This document shows, one piece after another, positions 55,149 through 57,234 of a stretch of DNA of 57,234 bases. The position numbers were made by a program, and so were the translations under genes. The notes under the pieces were generated by a model. That model was not told where the DNA came from and did not search any database. It saw nothing but the letters and a program-made list of their open reading frames with translations. Origin of the DNA: an uncultured Clostridia bacterium (GTDB lineage: Bacteria > Bacillota > Clostridia > Peptostreptococcales > Anaerovoracaceae); contig CALWPQ010000039.1 of assembly GCA_944383465.1 (NCBI GenBank), positions 1 to 57,234 of the forward strand. The letters run 5' to 3'. Position 1 is the stretch's first letter. Each line of letters begins with the position of its first letter.

Positions 55149-55655
55149 ATGTCAACCATATCTCAGAAACTCTATGACACCGCTTTTAAATATGAAGAGA
55201 ATAACGGCGGCTGCTGTCAGTGCGTTCTTGGTTCCGTAAAAACAAACCTCGGCAATATAAGCGATAATTTATTTCAGGCAGCTACCGCAATGGCCGGAGG
55301 CGTTGCGGCATCAGGAAACACCTGCGGTGCCTGCACGGGCGCAATTTTAGCGCTCGGAGCTTTTAAAGGCCGCGATTGGGAAAACTTTTCAACATCTGAA
55401 GGAAATGATATTAAAAACGAAATGACTATGGTATCGAGAAAAATCCTTGAACGCTTTGAAAACGAATTCGGCTCTTTTAAATGCTCCGAAATTCAGGAAA
55501 AGCTTCTCGGCAAAAGCTACAAGATGTATGTTCCCGAGGAAAAAGCCGCTTTTCTTGAAGCCGGAGGTCACGGTCCTGACGGCTGCACCCGAGTTGTTGC
55601 TTTGGCCGCAAAGTGGGTTGGAGAAATACTCGAAGAAGAAGGCCTTATGAAATAG
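55149..55655 (+). CDS. C_GCAxxG_C_C family redox protein
   Basis: A 168-aa protein whose Cys residues follow the family name pattern: CCQC near residue 22, CGACTG near 58, then KCSEI and GCTRVV. The conserved Cys and Gly residues suggest a metal or Fe-S site and a redox role; in anaerobes these genes often neighbour oxidoreductases, but none is next to it here. The start ATG 55149 has GGAGGG seven bases upstream; the upstream ATG at 55134 does not. Coding DNA resembles the core genome more than the AT-rich neighbours do. Confidence 0.85.
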   Translation: MSTISQKLYDTAFKYEENNGGCCQCVLGSVKTNLGNISDNLFQAATAMAGGVAASGNTCGACTGAILALGAFKGRDWENFSTSEGNDIKNEMTMVSRKILERFENEFGSFKCSEIQEKLLGKSYKMYVPEEKAAFLEAGGHGPDGCTRVVALAAKWVGEILEEEGLMK

Positions 55656-55664
55656 GCAGGCCTG

Positions 55665-56010
55665 TTAAACCAACATATCGTCAAATTTAATCAGTGTTAC
55701 AGTCTCACTGCTTCCGTATTTGTTTTCACACTCGTGGAGGGGAAAGCCACTTTTTGAAAAAAGCATATATTTTCCCCTGAAAAAGAAATTTTTTGCTTTT
55801 TTATAATCGACAGTTCCGTAAGCGATTTTATATACTTACTGCAAAGCGATGCCGAGCGGCCTGTTTTAGCCGCAATTTCATTTATCTTTGAGCTTATTCC
55901 CGCTATGGCCTAATAGCATTGTACAAAGCAGGTTTTCTCGGTTCCTGCTTTAAAATGTTTGAGGGCTTTTCAAAAAATAGAACATTGTCAATTGCCGTAT
56001 CAGGAATCTT
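55665..56010 (-). pseudogene. Decayed AAA ATPase with DUF234-type C-terminus
   Basis: Three blocks in different frames on the minus strand align in order with the C-terminal half of the archaeal-type ATPase family that ends in DUF234. Block 1 (56010-55903): VLFFEKPSNILKQEPRKPAL then YNAI. Block 2 (about 55908-55795): IAGISSKINEIAAKTGRSAS, then KYIKSLTELSIIKK; one missing base at about 55908 restores block 1 to it. Block 3 ends at 55665: KYMLFSKSGF and TVTLIKFDDM. About 100 residues between blocks 2 and 3 and the whole P-loop domain are gone. Clearly non-functional. Confidence 0.65.
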
Positions 56011-56027
56011 TCACTAAATACGAAAAG

Positions 56028-56062
56028 TAAAATGCTCTCGCCTAAACTGCGAGAGCATTTTA
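56028..56062. terminator. Strong bidirectional terminator
   Basis: Perfect 14-bp stem TAAAATGCTCTCGC/GCGAGAGCATTTTA with a 7-base loop between the pseudogene and the MFS gene. The A and T ends serve as U tracts on both strands. Confidence 0.75.
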
Positions 56063-56247
56063 CGCCATAATTCATTTTGTTTCTTAGGAGACACTTAAAG
56101 CCATGCCTTTCGTGCTTCCAATTTAATTCTATAAATTAAATATTTGCTCCGCAACTTATAAAAAAGTCTATTTGTCTAAATTAGTGACACTTTTCACATA
56201 TTGTCATTTTATTTTTTTTGCTTCTCGCATTTCCGTTATATAGGAAA

Positions 56248-56276
56248 AACGCCCCGGCACAAGCTGCCGAAGCGTT
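56248..56276 (-). terminator. Terminator of the MFS transporter gene
   Basis: Twelve-pair stem on minus (AACGCTTCGGCA and TGCCGGGGCGTT, two G-U pairs) with a five-base loop, followed by TTTTTCC, about 30 bases after the stop. Confidence 0.88.
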
Positions 56277-56305
56277 CTCCGTTAATGCAATATACTTTTT
56301 CGTTA

Positions 56306-57234
56306 TTACTCTATACCCGAAAGGTTTAATGTTTTCTTTCCCTCACGGCACTGCTTGTCAAGTCTCTTAGCCCAGAATGCGTTGAGAATACCTACTACGC
56401 AGATAACGATGAGCGTTGTAAAGATCATTGTATAACCTGCGTTGCCGTGCTTGTCGATCCAGCCGCCGAAGAGTACCGGCCATACACCGTCTACGAAGGT
56501 TCCGGATGTCGAACTGATACCGATTGCAGTACCTGCTACCGTTGCCGGAATGTGCAGCTCTCTCAGAATTGAGTAAGTTACTGAGTAGAGTGCGAAGATT
56601 ACGAGCGACGGCAGTATCGAGTAGATACATACGAGTGTTACGTTCGACTCTGGTGTGAAGAGGAACGGAATAGCCCACATTACGCCTGCGATTGCAAACG
56701 CTACGATGTACCAAGTCGATGTCGACTTGAATACCTTGTCTGCCATTATTCCGCCGAGCGGTGCAACTACCATTGCTCCGTACGATCTGATTACCGAGTA
56801 TACCGACGATGCATCCGGATCGATTCCGATTACATCGATAAGGAACGGATTGAAGTACGATACATTAGAATAGAGCGTATATGTTGTAAAGTAAGCTATA
56901 AAGATGATATATGTCCCCGGCCATTTGAGTACATACGGGATATGCTTAACTCTGGTAGGCTCGTCGCCCTTGAGCTGAATTCCTCTCTCTGCAAGCTGCT
57001 TTTCGTCCTCGAGGAAGAGCCATACGAGGATTGTAGCTACGAGCGTAATAACTCCGTAAGTTACAAGTATGCCGCGTAATCCGAGGTCAAACTTTGTAAC
57101 AAGCCAGAGCGGGAATGCATTGCCGAACGCACCCGAAAGTCCGTTGATGAGGTAGTACATACCGAACGAGTTACCTGCTTCCTCCTCACCGCCGAGGTTG
57201 TTGATGTACTTAACGAGACAAGCCCAGTACGCCA
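56306..57234 (-). CDS. MFS transporter, 5' end cut by the window
   Basis: The frame is open from the right edge of the window to the stop at 56306 (about 309 codons seen), and the first in-frame ATG at 57160 is internal because conserved sequence (KYINNLGGEEEAGNSFG) continues upstream of it. At least eight hydrophobic helices are visible, with ADKVF (loop 8/9-type motif) in the second half and a C-terminal AKRLDKQCREG tail. It belongs to the general major facilitator superfamily; the substrate is not inferable. It is the last gene of its transcript. Confidence 0.8.
   Translation of the reverse strand, partial: AYWACLVKYINNLGGEEEAGNSFGMYYLINGLSGAFGNAFPLWLVTKFDLGLRGILVTYGVITLVATILVWLFLEDEKQLAERGIQLKGDEPTRVKHIPYVLKWPGTYIIFIAYFTTYTLYSNVSYFNPFLIDVIGIDPDASSVYSVIRSYGAMVVAPLGGIMADKVFKSTSTWYIVAFAIAGVMWAIPFLFTPESNVTLVCIYSILPSLVIFALYSVTYSILRELHIPATVAGTAIGISSTSGTFVDGVWPVLFGGWIDKHGNAGYTMIFTTLIVICVVGILNAFWAKRLDKQCREGKKTLNLSGIE

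Noticed and set aside
57075..57160. MFS gene start at ATG 57160
   Set aside because: Conserved coding sequence continues in frame upstream to the window edge, so that ATG is internal and the gene is cut.

Overview
The window reads as chromosomal DNA of a Bacillota, most likely a clostridial anaerobe from a spore-forming lineage. The evidence is the CodY-HslU-HslV-TopA-DprA gene order shared with Bacillus/Clostridium, the sporulation protein YunB, a C_GCAxxG_C_C redox protein, CCA-encoded tRNAs, strong GGAGG ribosome binding sites and TTGACA/TATAAT promoters. I cannot fix genus or species from sequence alone. Most genes lie on the minus strand; the trk block, a RibD-like reductase and a few small genes are on plus.

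Layout. 0-4.4 kb: a cut-off Cys-rich protein, SppA, Mrp/ApbC and threonyl-tRNA synthetase without a TGS domain. 4.4-11.1 kb: a compact, mostly overlapping Tad-like operon (cpaB, tadZ, cpaF/tadA, tadB, tadC-like, two tiny pilin-like peptides missed by length filters, two TadE/TadF-like pseudopilins) followed by a membrane-anchored NlpC/P60-like amidase. 11.3-14.6 kb: a thiamine salvage operon thiW-thiM-thiE-thiD behind a promoter, a TPP riboswitch and its terminator, with a second structured leader element that shares a 26-nt hairpin block with the TPP aptamer. 14.8-15.6 kb: a RibD-C/DHFR-like reductase. 15.7-17.5 kb: 16 tRNA genes. 17.6-28.5 kb: yigZ, hflX, yunB, codY, hslU, hslV, topA, dprA, yifB, yraN. 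28.7-31.0 kb: an NhaC-type antiporter and a Cof-type HAD phosphatase. 31.2-36.3 kb (plus): trkA, two different trkH genes and a two-CBS protein. 36.5-48.0 kb: a nine-gene purine operon purL-E-C-F-M-N-O-H-D in which IMP formation is split between a stand-alone AICAR transformylase and an archaeal-type PurO. 48.2-53.1 kb: RNase R, a small lipoprotein and an M24 aminopeptidase P. 53.1-56.1 kb: an AT-rich patch of accessory and decaying genes (truncated prepilin peptidase relic, tandem-duplicated XRE regulators, an unknown ORF, an HTH relic, a C_GCAxxG_C_C protein, a frameshifted ATPase pseudogene). 56.3 kb to the end: an MFS transporter cut by the window edge.

How it works together. Purine synthesis runs from PRPP to IMP in one transcription unit, with adenylosuccinate steps not present here. 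Thiamine is salvaged (thiazole uptake, phosphorylation and coupling), not made de novo in this window, under TPP control. CodY sits behind its own promoter with a good CodY-box-like site, suggesting autoregulation. The Tad-like operon has a full motor and platform but no prepilin peptidase, its pilin-like peptides lack an obvious processing site, and both ATP-binding components have altered Walker A loops; this is the least conventional system in the window. No CRISPR array, insertion sequence with transposase, rRNA or phage structural module was seen.
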